64,000 nt of DNA, taken from assembly GCA_963726785.1 (NCBI GenBank), contig CAVSDJ010000007.1, forward strand, positions 868,001-932,000, given 5' to 3'. How positions within the stretch are numbered: the first letter of the stretch is position 1; each line of letters starts with the position of its first letter. The stretch comes from DATEKX01 sp963726785 (GTDB lineage: Bacteria > Acidobacteriota > Blastocatellia > UBA7656). Below are positions 1 to 8,408 of the stretch, in pieces. The notes under the pieces were generated by a model, which saw only the letters and a program-made list of their open reading frames with translations, was not told the origin of the DNA and ran no database searches. A program made the position numbers and the translations under genes.

Positions 1-492
1 CTTAAAACGGCGACCGACGCAATGAACTCTAAAAACTTAGACGCGCTCACGCCGCTCTTTCATACCAAATTCTCAATTACAACCGTAGACCAAAAACTCT
101 TCACAAACCTCGCCGATTTCAAAGCTTATTACGAGAGCCTCTACAACGGCGATAAAGCCCCGCTGAAAAGCATAGTCTTTAAGCCCGAAGCCGATGCGCT
201 GACGGAATTCGTCGGCGACAACATCGGACTCAGTCATGGCACCTCGACCGACACCTACACTTTTTCCGATGGCGACACTCGCGTGATGACAAGCCGGTGG
301 ACCGCGACTGTTTTCAAGGAGAACGGCAAGTGGAAAATTCTAAACCTCCACATCGGCGCAGACCTGTTGACGAACCCTGTGGTCTCCACGCTCAAGAGCT
401 ATGTTTACAAAGCAGGAATCGGCGCTGGCCTGGGCGGCCTTATCGTAGGATTTGCAGTTGCCTGGTTTTTAAGAGGCAAAAGGCGCAGGTGA
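1..492 (+). CDS. Partial NTF2/SnoaL-like domain protein with C-terminal membrane anchor
   Basis: The frame is open from the first base of the window, so the 5' end is cut off. The first in-window ATG at 22 is probably internal. The visible 156 residues resemble the SnoaL/DUF4440 type of NTF2-like fold, with the characteristic closing strands W-x-A-T-V-F and G-K-W-K-I-L-N-L-H. A glycine-rich hydrophobic segment near residues 132-149 ends in a basic tail (RGKRRR), which fits a single C-terminal membrane anchor. NTF2-like domains bind small ligands or act as enzymes or subunits, and nothing here tells which. It ends in TGA, showing that TGA is used as a normal stop. Confidence 0.6.
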   Translation, partial: LKTATDAMNSKNLDALTPLFHTKFSITTVDQKLFTNLADFKAYYESLYNGDKAPLKSIVFKPEADALTEFVGDNIGLSHGTSTDTYTFSDGDTRVMTSRWTATVFKENGKWKILNLHIGADLLTNPVVSTLKSYVYKAGIGAGLGGLIVGFAVAWFLRGKRRR

Positions 493-584
493 AAATGAAA
501 ACAAAAAATGCGCTGCTCAGAGTTCCAGAGTAAAGCTCCATTCATCCCTAACGGGACTGCTGAAACAACCTCTTAGAGTCTGCT

Positions 585-1250
585 TTATTCGAACTGTCTT
601 TTGAAATCGAGGAACTGTTGCTTAAGCTCCGTCAATTCCTGTTGCAGGGTTTCAATCTGGCTTTCGAGCCTGGCGACTCGTTCGTTTTCGGCATGGACTT
701 CGATTGTTGCGGCTTCGAGTCTGGGGGCGACCGCGTGTTCTTCGATGTGGACTTCGCCGGAAAGCAGATGCGCGTACCGGGATTCTTTCGTTCCGGGCAG
801 GCGCGGCAGTTTTACAACCAGTGGCCGAGGCTCGGCGTTCATCAATGATTGAAGCGTCATCTCGACTTCTTCAAGCTCTTTGAACTCGTACATTCTCGTA
901 GTGCGTCCTTTGATCTCGCCTATTGTCTGCGGCCCGCGCAGTATCAATACGCAAAGCGCGGCGGCTTCCTGCTCGGCAAGGCTCAAAGCTTCCGTCAAAC
1001 GGTGCTCGTATTTCGGCACGCGGCTGCCTGCTCCCGTCACCATCCAGGCCAGTTGCTTTTCTCGCAAACTGTCGAGCGCGCGCACCACCGTCTTTTCGTC
1101 ATAAGAGACAACCGGGTCGCGATTGGAAATTTGATTGCAAGCATTCACCAGCGCGTTGAGCGTCAGCGGATAGTATTCAGGCGTGGTGATCTGCTTTTCC
1201 ATCAATGACCCGATGACTCGGGCTTCCGTCGCATTCAATGTCGCATCCAT
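585..1250 (-). CDS. YceH/DUF480 family protein
   Basis: The 221-residue product matches the DUF480 (UPF0502, YceH) family in length and N-terminal signature: L-x-x-x-E-A-R-V-I-G-S-L-M-E-K followed by T-P-E-Y-Y-P-L-T-L-N-A-L. The family consists of two winged-helix domains and is presumed to bind DNA, but its exact role is not established. A C-terminal segment (about residues 185-221) is rich in heptads and predicted coiled coil. The start at 1250 is the conserved family start, so I keep it. The next gene on the same strand ends 25 bp upstream, so the two may be cotranscribed. Confidence 0.85.
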   Translation of the reverse strand: MDATLNATEARVIGSLMEKQITTPEYYPLTLNALVNACNQISNRDPVVSYDEKTVVRALDSLREKQLAWMVTGAGSRVPKYEHRLTEALSLAEQEAAALCVLILRGPQTIGEIKGRTTRMYEFKELEEVEMTLQSLMNAEPRPLVVKLPRLPGTKESRYAHLLSGEVHIEEHAVAPRLEAATIEVHAENERVARLESQIETLQQELTELKQQFLDFKRQFE

Positions 1251-1275
1251 AAACGCTTCTGACCTCTTCTATCTT

Positions 1276-2130
1276 TCAATTGCCGCGCCGAAGCTTGTTC
1301 CAGAAATCGCCCATTTCATATTCGCGGTCTACGCCTTCATAACGAGCGAAGATATCAGCGTCTACCAGTATGTGCCCTTGAAGCCATATGTTCGCGCTCA
1401 ACCCTGCGCCGATCTTTATTTCCCCGCGAAGCGCGTCGCGATTGATTAGAATTTCGAGACGAATTTCTCCCGCATCAATGTAAGCCCAGACAAGACGGCT
1501 GTCGGTCACGGGGTTATGCAAATCACGCCACGCCAGCACGCTGCCGCTGATCAAGTAATCATTCTCGCAAGCGTCGTCGGCCAATTCCTCCAACCTCTCG
1601 GCCAGCTCGAACCGGCGAGGATATTTCGCGGCAGGAATCGAATCCGAGTTGGGCATTATGTAAGCCGTATAGGCAAGCCCGGCAAGCGCGATGTGCAGGT
1701 GCGATTCGCGGAAAATGTTTTGATTTATCTCCGTGAGATTCTGTAGCTCGAATATGACTTCCGGCCCGCCTTGAATCGATCCCTGCACGATGGCCTCGCC
1801 GTCTTCGTCGTATTCGATCAACTCCCAGGGGAGGATTGAGCGGACATAGCGGCTGCGAAAAGCGGGACGGCAATCGGCGTAATAAAATTCCGAGCCGCGC
1901 TCGTAAAGGACTGACCAGACTTCCAGCCCGTCGCCTATCTTCCAGCAGCGCCCGTGCAGGCTTGCTTCGCCGCGCTGCGCGCGGGTTCGCGCTCCGTTGC
2001 CGTCAATGAATTCGACGAGCGAGTTATAAGAATGCTCATCTGTAATTTGAAAACCTATGGCCTCGAATAATTCGGCCATCACAGCGCCGTTTTCCAACTC
2101 AGGATCAATTGGCTGTTCGCTTGTAGTCAT
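1276..2130 (-). CDS. Conserved hypothetical protein, 284 aa
   Basis: I do not recognise a named family. The protein is acidic and soluble, with no signal peptide or membrane segment. It appears to have two alpha/beta halves: residues about 15-140 with W-K-I-G-D-G-L-E-V-W-S-V-L-Y-E-R, and about 170-275 with D-S-R-L-V-W-A-Y-I-D-A-G-E-I-R. It precedes the YceH gene on the same strand with a 25-bp gap. The C-terminal half has the look of a page-like beta-sheet domain that could bind a partner, but no catalytic motif is visible. Confidence 0.7.
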   Translation of the reverse strand: MTTSEQPIDPELENGAVMAELFEAIGFQITDEHSYNSLVEFIDGNGARTRAQRGEASLHGRCWKIGDGLEVWSVLYERGSEFYYADCRPAFRSRYVRSILPWELIEYDEDGEAIVQGSIQGGPEVIFELQNLTEINQNIFRESHLHIALAGLAYTAYIMPNSDSIPAAKYPRRFELAERLEELADDACENDYLISGSVLAWRDLHNPVTDSRLVWAYIDAGEIRLEILINRDALRGEIKIGAGLSANIWLQGHILVDADIFARYEGVDREYEMGDFWNKLRRGN

Positions 2131-2162
2131 AATCAGAAGTCAGCAGGTAGTATTTAGTACAG

Positions 2163-2226
2163 TACCGCGAGCGCGTAGCGAGCGGGTCGGTTTGACGGCT
2201 GACCTGCTCGCTACGCGCTCGCGGTA
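2163..2226. repeat. REP-like hairpin element
   Basis: Perfect 21-bp inverted repeat (2163-2183 and 2206-2226), extended to 26 bp per arm with one mismatch, around a 12-bp loop. The arms consist of GAGCGCGTAGCGAGC-type sequence. It lies between two minus-strand genes, 32 bp upstream of the start at 2130, and has no U-run, so it resembles a dispersed REP/BIME-type intergenic palindrome more than a terminator. Confidence 0.75.
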
Positions 2227-2249
2227 TTGTGTTAATCACCGATCACCGC

Positions 2250-3384
2250 TTACTGCTTCTTCGTCTCGTCGCCTATTTCGACGTTGAGCGTGTATTCGCG
2301 TCCATCGCGCAATATCTGTATTGAAACTTTTGCGCCGGGAGCTTTGGCGGCGATCAGGCGATTGAATTGCACATACGAAGTGACGGGCTGGCGATCAACG
2401 GTTGTAATCACATCGTCTTTTCTAATCCCCGCGCGAGCGGCAGGAGTCCCTCGCTCTGCGCGAACGACCTGCACTCCGCGCAACTCCGCCGGGAGTTTAT
2501 AGAGTCCGCGAATGTCGTTATCAACATCGCGCGTCTCGGCCCCCAAATATCCGCGCGCGACTCGCCCGCGCTCGATCAATTGAGGCAGTATGGCTTTCAG
2601 AGTGTTGATTGGTATGGAAAAACTCAACCCTTGTGTGCGTTCAAGCACGAGCGTGTTTATGCCGACGACCTTGCCCTGCGCGTTGACGAGCGGGCCGCCC
2701 GAATTGCCCGGATTGATTGCCGCGTCGGTCTGAAGAAAATCGTCGAACTGCCCGCCGAACCCCGTGCGGCCTTTCGCGCTCACGATGCCGAGCGTGACCG
2801 TGTGGTCGAGTCCCAACGGGTTGCCGATTGCGATAACCCATTCGCCAACGCGAAGCGCGTCGCTGTCTCCGATCTCTGCAACGTGCAGCGGCGGCCCCGC
2901 CGGCAGCTATCTCCAGAATCGCTATGTCGGTCGCTTCGTCGTAGCCTTTGATCGAAGCAGGCAATTGCCGACCATCGTGCAAGGTGACGGTCACACTGCT
3001 GACCAGTTTCGTTCTAGAGTTCGATTCCGGCTCTTTCAAAATGGTCGAACGTCGCTGCTCGGAGGCATTGATCAGGTGAAAGTTAGTGGCGATGAGCCCC
3101 TTTGGATCTATGATAAACCCGCTCCCGAGGTTCTCTCCGCTCTCGGAAACCGAGCGCACGTTGACGACCCAATCGTTGACCCGCTCGGCTATGTCGGTCA
3201 CGTCGAGCACGATCATCTTGCCGGGCTGAGACGAGGCGGTCACAGGTCGCTGCGCGGAGATTGCGGGTTCGGATTGCCGGTTAGTGCTGGCCTTGTCTTG
3301 ATTGATCGCGGGTAACGAGTAGCCCGCGACCGGCAGGATCAATAAAGCCAGTGCGATTGGAATTGAACATAATTTTTTAATCAT
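2250..3384 (-). CDS. HtrA/DegP-type trypsin-like serine protease with PDZ domain (frame broken)
   Basis: Periplasmic or secreted quality-control protease. The start at 3384 gives a clean signal peptide (MIKKLCSIPIALALLILPVAG) and has AGGT upstream; a longer frame up to 3609 would overlap the antitoxin-like gene. The trypsin domain shows His103 (A-T-N-F-H-L-I-N), Asp153 (A-T-D-I-A-I-L-E) and Ser in G-N-S-G-G-P, followed by a PDZ domain (G-V-Q-V-V-R-A-E-R-G-T-P-A-A-R-A-G). One extra base in the C-run at 2895-2898 shifts the frame between Asp and Ser. Removing it restores a continuous protein (G-G-P-P-L-H-V-A-E-I-G-D-S-D-A-L-R). All three catalytic residues survive in the sum of the two frames, so a sequencing indel is as likely as a real pseudogene. 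Confidence 0.82.
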
Positions 3385-3592
3385 TGCTGTGACCTGAATG
3401 GGGCTGTTCATCTTGAAGACCAGCCGCAGGCGCGCGCGAGCGCAAGCCTCGGACGTTTCGAGCAGGCCCGTAATTCGGGCGATGGCCTGAGCGCACCATC
3501 TCCGCAAAAAGATCCAAGTCGTAATCGCATTCGCGCGACATCTCTTCGCGGATGGCATGCAGTTCTTCCAGGAATCTCGGTTTGCGATACAT
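3377..3592 (-). CDS. Small antitoxin-like protein downstream of a PIN toxin
   Basis: The 71-residue protein begins M-Y-R-K-P-R-F-L-E-E-L-H-A-I-R-E-E-M-S, then R-E-C-D-Y-D-L-D-L-F-A-E-M-V-R. This E-E-L-H-x-I-R-E-E pattern is common in short proteins paired with PIN-domain genes, especially in cyanobacteria. It follows the PIN gene with a 13-bp gap on the same strand, and its last bases overlap the start of the htrA-like gene. The residues after about 45 are basic and low-complexity. An antitoxin role is inferred from context; no DNA-binding fold is clearly visible. Confidence 0.55.
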   Translation of the reverse strand: MYRKPRFLEELHAIREEMSRECDYDLDLFAEMVRSGHRPNYGPARNVRGLRSRAPAAGLQDEQPHSGHSND

Positions 3593-3605
3593 AGACTCGC
3601 TAGAC

Positions 3606-4070
3606 TCAAAACTCTGCGTTAATCAAAAACTCCGGCGTCACGATCATCGGCACGAAAAAACCCGCTATCGTGTTGAACAACTTTATGCGCGCCTGCTTGT
3701 GAACATTTGCTATATAACCGAAGTCCCACGTTACAAGCAGGTCGGCTTTATTCACGGAAGCCACTGCCACGTGCAACGCGTTGCTTATGTATTTGCGATG
3801 GAATATGCCGCGCGATACGTAGCCTTCGGCCAGTATCGCCGCTTCCTCGCTGATCTCATAATGCGGCATATCGCGTATCAAGTTCAAATAAGCTGTGCGG
3901 CGCGGCTCGTCCATTCTTTCAAGCTCGCGCACGACCAGAGGCGAGACATAAGGCGTATAATCGGCCATCTCGTGTTCCCACCAGCGAATGGTCAGGTCAC
4001 GGCGAAACGGTTCGCCGTTGTCTAGATACGCGCCGATCACAGATGTCTCGATATACAAACTCTTTTTCAT
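3606..4070 (-). CDS. PIN-domain ribonuclease, probable type II toxin
   Basis: The start at 4070 gives the classic PIN opening M-K-K-S-L-Y-I-E-T-S-V-I-G; an upstream ATG at 4118 adds an unrelated 16-residue extension. Acidic positions typical of the fold are E8, E49 (V-V-R-E-L-E-R) and D116 (L-L-V-T-W-D-F). N98-A-L-H-V-A-V-A replaces the more usual D-A-L-H. PIN domains are Mg-dependent RNases and VapC-like toxins. The small gene immediately downstream is the likely antitoxin, giving a toxin-first order. Confidence 0.75.
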   Translation of the reverse strand: MKKSLYIETSVIGAYLDNGEPFRRDLTIRWWEHEMADYTPYVSPLVVRELERMDEPRRTAYLNLIRDMPHYEISEEAAILAEGYVSRGIFHRKYISNALHVAVASVNKADLLVTWDFGYIANVHKQARIKLFNTIAGFFVPMIVTPEFLINAEF

Positions 4071-4123
4071 GTTCAGCCGCAGAGATATTCTATCACATAG
4101 ATGGAAGTAAAAAGACAAAAGGC

Positions 4124-4169
4124 AAAGGGCAAAACTTCCGTAAAGCGCTTTACGGAAGTTTTGCCCTTT
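4124..4169. terminator. 46-bp perfect palindrome, bidirectional terminator
   Basis: The two 23-bp halves are exact reverse complements centred on AGCGCT. The palindrome begins 7 bp beyond the stop of the retropepsin-like gene (4176). On the minus strand it is followed by a T-rich tract (TTTGCCTTTTGTC), so it can terminate that operon. Confidence 0.8.
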
Positions 4170-4175
4170 TGTCGC

Positions 4176-5828
4176 TTACTGTTTCGTCACTGCGTTGGTA
4201 TGGGGTTGGAATAGCACCTGTGTACGAGGGAAATCTATCGTCACTCGAAAGTGTCTGAGGAAGTCGCCGCCGAGTATGCCGCTCTGCTCGAAACCGCTCG
4301 TCTCGTTGATCGCTGCGAAATCAAGGACGAGCGCGCGCAGGTTGCTCTGCTTGATGTCGGCCACGCGGCAGTTGCGAATAAAGAGCAGTTCGACGTTGTT
4401 GGTTATGCCTGCGGCCCCGATGACATTCGCCGTCTGCCCTTTGATTATCTGACCGCGCATATTGAGCCGCTCGACTGCGGTCAGCAGAGATCGCCGTCGA
4501 GCTTGCGCCCGAATCCAGAATCACATTGATGAGTTTCGTCTCATCGAATTCGGTCTCGATGCTGATCAGCCCGTTTTGCGTGGTGCGGAACGGGATCGCA
4601 GTCGTATCAGGCGCGCTCGCGGCAAGCAGCGGCTGGACAAGGTTGCGATCAAGCCTCATCCGGCTCTCTTTATAATCAAGCTCCGTGATGAAGTGCGAAA
4701 GGATTGACAGCCCGATAAAGCCATCGGCGCGTTCTTCTACGGACCGATGTTCGGTTCCATGAAACGGGCGTATGAAGCAGGGGACTTGTCTTACTTTCGT
4801 ATCGCCGAGATTGAGCGATTTGATCAGGCCATAGACTATTTCGAATTTGCCTGTGCCGCCTACGCCTTGAGAATTGCCGCCGCGCGAAATCTCGGAAACG
4901 CCCAGCCGCTTCGCCGCATCCGCAGATACGACGGTAAAGCCCGAACCTGTGTCTATGACGAAGAGCGCATCGCGATTGTTGACCTTCAATCTAATATAAG
5001 GTCTGCGGTCGCTGCCCAGACGGAAAGGCAACTCGGTCGAAGCTGGCCCGCTTATATCGTGGACTCTCAAACCTGAGAGTTGGCGATAAAATCGAATCAA
5101 CCCGCGAATGCGGTCGCGGCGCTCCTTGTCGCTTTCGGGGGCCACCTGCAGAAAGAGTTCATACGCATCGGCGGCTTCTTTGAAATCTTCGACCCGCGAT
5201 GAGGCCCGCGCGTATGTCATTATGTAGTCAGGCTCGTCCGGGTCGAGGCGATGAGCGTAGATGGCCTTGGCGAGCGATTCTTTCGCGCGCCCTTCAAAGT
5301 AATCCACTTCGGCAGCGCCGCCAAAAGCGAGCGCTTCTTTGGGATTGAGATTGATTGATTGCTGAAGCTCAAGGACGGCGGGACGAACAAAACCTGAGCG
5401 CAAGAGCGCAATGCCTGCAAGCGCGTGCGCGCGCGCATTGTTTATGTCGAGTTTCAAAGCTTCGGTCGCATGCCCGAAAGACATATCGTAGTTTTGCTGC
5501 TTCAGGTAAGCAAAGCTCGCGCCGAGTTGAGCCTGAATGTCTTGCCCTCTTTGTCGAGCAATTCGCGATAAAGCTCAACCGCCCGCTCATATTTACCTTT
5601 GCGAATGGCTTTCCTGGCTTCGCGATGAATCTTTTCTCTGGCATCGTCCTCTTTGTCATCTGCAAACGCGATGGCCCTGTAAGGCGCAACTGCGAACAGG
5701 AACACAGACAGTGTGATGGCAAAAAGGATTGCAACTCGTAATGTCGGACGCTCGGTTGCCGATTGCAACCGGCTATGTTTCCCAAGTCGAAACCCGGATA
5801 GTGCGCTCTCGATACCTTTGACCTTCAT
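4176..5828 (-). CDS. TPR protein with two retropepsin-like aspartyl protease domains (two frame breaks)
   Basis: Start 5828 overlaps the ogg stop by ATGA. A membrane or signal segment (V-A-I-L-F-A-I-T-L-S-V-F-L-F-A-V) is followed by TPR helices, then two aspartyl protease-type domains with D-T-G-S-G-F-T and D-S-G-A-S-S-T motifs and later G-F-I-G-L-S-I-L and G-I-L-G-G-D-F-L flap-like elements. This two-domain architecture is like clan AA proteases found in other bacteria. The frame breaks at about 5541-5545 (one base missing, between E-G-K and D-I-Q-A-Q-L) and about 4477-4486 (between S-A and A-V-E-R-L-N). Correcting both gives one continuous protein of about 550 residues. Substrates are unknown. 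Confidence 0.78.
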
Positions 5829-6466
5829 TTCAAAATCTCCCCGGTCTTCGTGTACCACAAGAGCAGGTCGAGTTCATCGAAATCCAACCCGATGGACTCG
5901 GCAAAGAGTTTCATCTTTTCTTCCAGAGCAACGTACTTCTTTTTCGTCGAAGGCGGCTTCGCGCTTTCGATTGTGCCGAATTCTTCGAGCCGCGCCAAAA
6001 CGTGTTTGTCTAGTATCGCATATCCGCGAAAACCGACGTTACGCAAAAAGTGGCTCCCCTCTTTGTATCCAAGCCCGCGCACGCCGCGCGATGCCGCGAA
6101 GAAATCGCGCCGCTCGTCTGGCGTAGCAAAGCTCGCAAGAAGTTCGCGCATCTTCAGGCCGCAACACTCGCGCAGGAATTCGCGGGTCTCGTAAACGTAA
6201 GCGCCGCGCCCGTCGGGCCAGCGATGCTTATGCTCAAGCGCGTGCTGAATATCGCTCATAGAGCCCGTCATCAGCACTGGCCGCACCGCTTCCACCGAGC
6301 GCAAGCCCATGCGCGCGCTCGCGCCTGCCGTGTAGATGCAAAAAGTGAGTTCCTCAAAGAGCCGTTCATCGCTTGCCGTCCGTCCTACTTCAGCGAATTC
6401 GGCCAATCTCGTCTGGATCGCTTCCCGTTTCTGCTGATAGATATGTTTTAACTCTTCGACGTTCAA
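5825..6466 (-). CDS. ogg: Ogg2-type 8-oxoguanine DNA glycosylase/AP lyase
   Basis: Base-excision repair enzyme that removes 8-oxoguanine and cleaves the abasic site. The 213-residue protein has the HhH-GPD region G-V-R-G-L-G-Y-K-E-G-S-H-F-L-R-N-V-G (about 128-145), with catalytic Lys135, and A-I-L-D-K-H-V-L with catalytic Asp153. Length and motif spacing match the compact archaeal/Thermotoga-like Ogg2 group rather than MutY or Nth, and no FeS-cluster cysteines follow. The stop overlaps the start of the downstream protease gene by 4 bp, indicating translational coupling. Confidence 0.85.
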   Translation of the reverse strand: MNVEELKHIYQQKREAIQTRLAEFAEVGRTASDERLFEELTFCIYTAGASARMGLRSVEAVRPVLMTGSMSDIQHALEHKHRWPDGRGAYVYETREFLRECCGLKMRELLASFATPDERRDFFAASRGVRGLGYKEGSHFLRNVGFRGYAILDKHVLARLEEFGTIESAKPPSTKKKYVALEEKMKLFAESIGLDFDELDLLLWYTKTGEILK

Positions 6467-6559
6467 GCCGGTTGCCCTTTCGGCCTGCGGTGGACGGTCA
6501 GATTCTATGACCGTATCTATTGAAAGTCAATTGATGATATTTCCGCGCTGAAGAGTGCG

Positions 6560-6619
6560 AGGCTCGAATGGTGTCCCTGGCCATCCGAGCCTTCAATTAG
6601 CCATCCCGGGCGGGATGGC
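6560..6619. repeat. Pair of adjacent hairpins in an intergenic gap
   Basis: In the 371-bp gap between ogg and the next plus-strand gene there are two hairpins. One is 6560-6571/6581-6592 (12-bp arms, one mismatch). The other is 6600-6607/6612-6619 (GCCATCCC and its exact complement around GGGC). Neither has a U-run. The rest of the gap, 6620-6837, is AT-rich and shows no clear gene. Confidence 0.55.
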
Positions 6620-6837
6620 ATTAGTACCATTAGGGAGGATTGTGTGTCGGAGAAATAATACATTTAAGGAGTGCACTTTTCAACAGCTCAAGCCATCGTA
6701 AACAACTACGGCTTTTAATAAATTCACCTTCGCATTTTGCTGTTGAAGTATCGCCTGTCATTTTTTATTCTATTGCGCCTCTTTCTAAAAAAGCACTAAG
6801 ATTAGCTTGTCTGCAAGCAGCAAGGTGATAAAACGAC

Positions 6838-7920
6838 ATGAGCGCTTTAATTGAAACTACAACTCCAATCACAGCTTCCGTTCTAGCCGGAGCGTTTCCT
6901 CTGCCTCTACCTGAAATTCAACCTGAAGCTTCGTTGATAATTACTGTGCCTGATTTTCATGGTAGACTCTCAGCTACTTTAACCGATATTACTTCGATTA
7001 TTGATTCAACCCTCATAATCGCCAAATCAATCCTTGATCAACATGTAAACCTAAGTCTTACACTTACCGGCGGGTTGGCTGACGGTGGGACAGTTTTCCA
7101 AGTAAAGCAAACCTCCTTACAAATGGAACTGGCAAAGGAACTCGCCCGTGCCGATTTTGTTGCCTCAACCCTTGACGCGTTACTCGCCCTCGCGGGAGGA
7201 GTGAATTTAGCAATACCAGAAATTGGCCTCGATCTAAAAGGTTTGAAATTTGATAAGTCGCTTATAGAAATTAGCCGGATGCTACAAACTAGACAGACAG
7301 CTTACCGACTGATGGTAATTGAGCGAACAACAGGCATACGGTTCGCACTCCCACCGAGTTTTTCGGGTAATGAGATTTCCAACATTACCTTTGCATATCG
7401 TGCTATTTTTGATCGTGCTTTTAATTGGCAATTTGATACTTTCCCGCTTCGAGTTCCTGCAAATCAAGATACGCTAAATCGCATAATAGCCATGAATCAA
7501 TCTCGGTCAATGACTTTCAGCATAGCGCAAGATGAAATTACCATTTTAGGTAAATCCATTCTTTTAGGAGATGCAAGAGTAATAGTTGAGGACGGATTCA
7601 TCGAAAACTTTGATGAAGTGAAGAAGGAGTTAGAGAGATTAGACAATCATGAAGTTGAAGTTGTAATTAGATCGGTTAATGGTCAAGCCAGAATTGAAAT
7701 GCCAGATGCGCCGCGCCTGCCTGACAACGCATGGGATTCAAACATTCAATCTTTGATTGATTTGGAATCGGAGCTAGATGCCCGGCTCGTTGAGCGTTAT
7801 CACGCTCTCGCGGCTGCTACTTTGGAAGGCTTAACAGAAGAAGAGAAAGCGGCAGTGACAATACGCCCTGAATTGGATGAAGAAGCTTTTGTTATAAAAG
7901 ACTGGAATAAGAGAGAATAG
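6838..7920 (+). CDS. Hypothetical protein, first gene of an AT-rich PIN module
   Basis: I do not recognise this 360-residue protein. The first 240 residues are hydrophobic-beta rich without a signal peptide (V-P-D-F-H-G-R-L-S-A-T-L, L-T-L-T-G-G-L-A-D-G-G). The C-terminal 100 residues are acidic and helical, ending E-A-F-V-I-K-D-W-N-K-R-E. Codon use is clearly more AT-rich than in flanking genes, suggesting acquisition. The PIN-like gene starts 3 bp after its stop, so the pair is probably translationally coupled. By position it would be the antitoxin or partner, but it is much larger than usual antitoxins. Confidence 0.65.
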   Translation: MSALIETTTPITASVLAGAFPLPLPEIQPEASLIITVPDFHGRLSATLTDITSIIDSTLIIAKSILDQHVNLSLTLTGGLADGGTVFQVKQTSLQMELAKELARADFVASTLDALLALAGGVNLAIPEIGLDLKGLKFDKSLIEISRMLQTRQTAYRLMVIERTTGIRFALPPSFSGNEISNITFAYRAIFDRAFNWQFDTFPLRVPANQDTLNRIIAMNQSRSMTFSIAQDEITILGKSILLGDARVIVEDGFIENFDEVKKELERLDNHEVEVVIRSVNGQARIEMPDAPRLPDNAWDSNIQSLIDLESELDARLVERYHALAAATLEGLTEEEKAAVTIRPELDEEAFVIKDWNKRE

Positions 7921-7923
7921 CTG

Positions 7924-8406
7924 ATGGCGATCATCCTAGCGTCCCCAGAGATGTCGCTTGCACTCGATAATGATGTATTCAGTCAGTGGAGATCAAAGCA
8001 TCCTTATGTACTGAAGGCGATTGCTGGCTATCAATCAGTACATAAACTCCTCCCGGTCTTAACTTCAACAACGGTTTTTGAAACGCTCAGTGGGATTGAA
8101 GCGGAAGCAGCCAAGCTCACGACGAATCACGAAGCTACAAGGCAGTATCGCATTAGGGCCGAATTGTTAATCCAAAACTGCATAGTGCTGCCTTTTGACC
8201 AGAATGCAGCCGCAGTAGCAGCATACATATTCCCTCGCATTCCTAGAAAGATAATCAACAAGCTCTGGCGCGATGTATTCATTACTGCAACGGCATTAGC
8301 TCATCGGCACGGCATAGCGACAGGAAACAAAAAAGACTTTGAGTTCATATCCAACCATTTGCCTCCGAGCCATCCAGTTCTACGACTTACTATTTGGAAG
8401 CCATAA
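7924..8406 (+). CDS. PIN-like domain protein, putative RNase toxin
   Basis: The 160-residue protein has a PIN-like arrangement: A-L-D-N-D-V-F-S near residue 15, E53 in V-F-E-T-L-S-G, an aspartate in W-R-D-V-F-I-T-A-T-A-L-A, and a final G-N-K-K-D-F-E-F-I strand. The acidic residues would coordinate Mg in an RNase active site. It is coupled to the unknown 360-residue gene upstream and shares its AT-rich composition. The 3' end lies 2 bp from the convergent nitrilase gene. Confidence 0.6.
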   Translation: MAIILASPEMSLALDNDVFSQWRSKHPYVLKAIAGYQSVHKLLPVLTSTTVFETLSGIEAEAAKLTTNHEATRQYRIRAELLIQNCIVLPFDQNAAAVAAYIFPRIPRKIINKLWRDVFITATALAHRHGIATGNKKDFEFISNHLPPSHPVLRLTIWKP

Positions 8407-8408
8407 AA

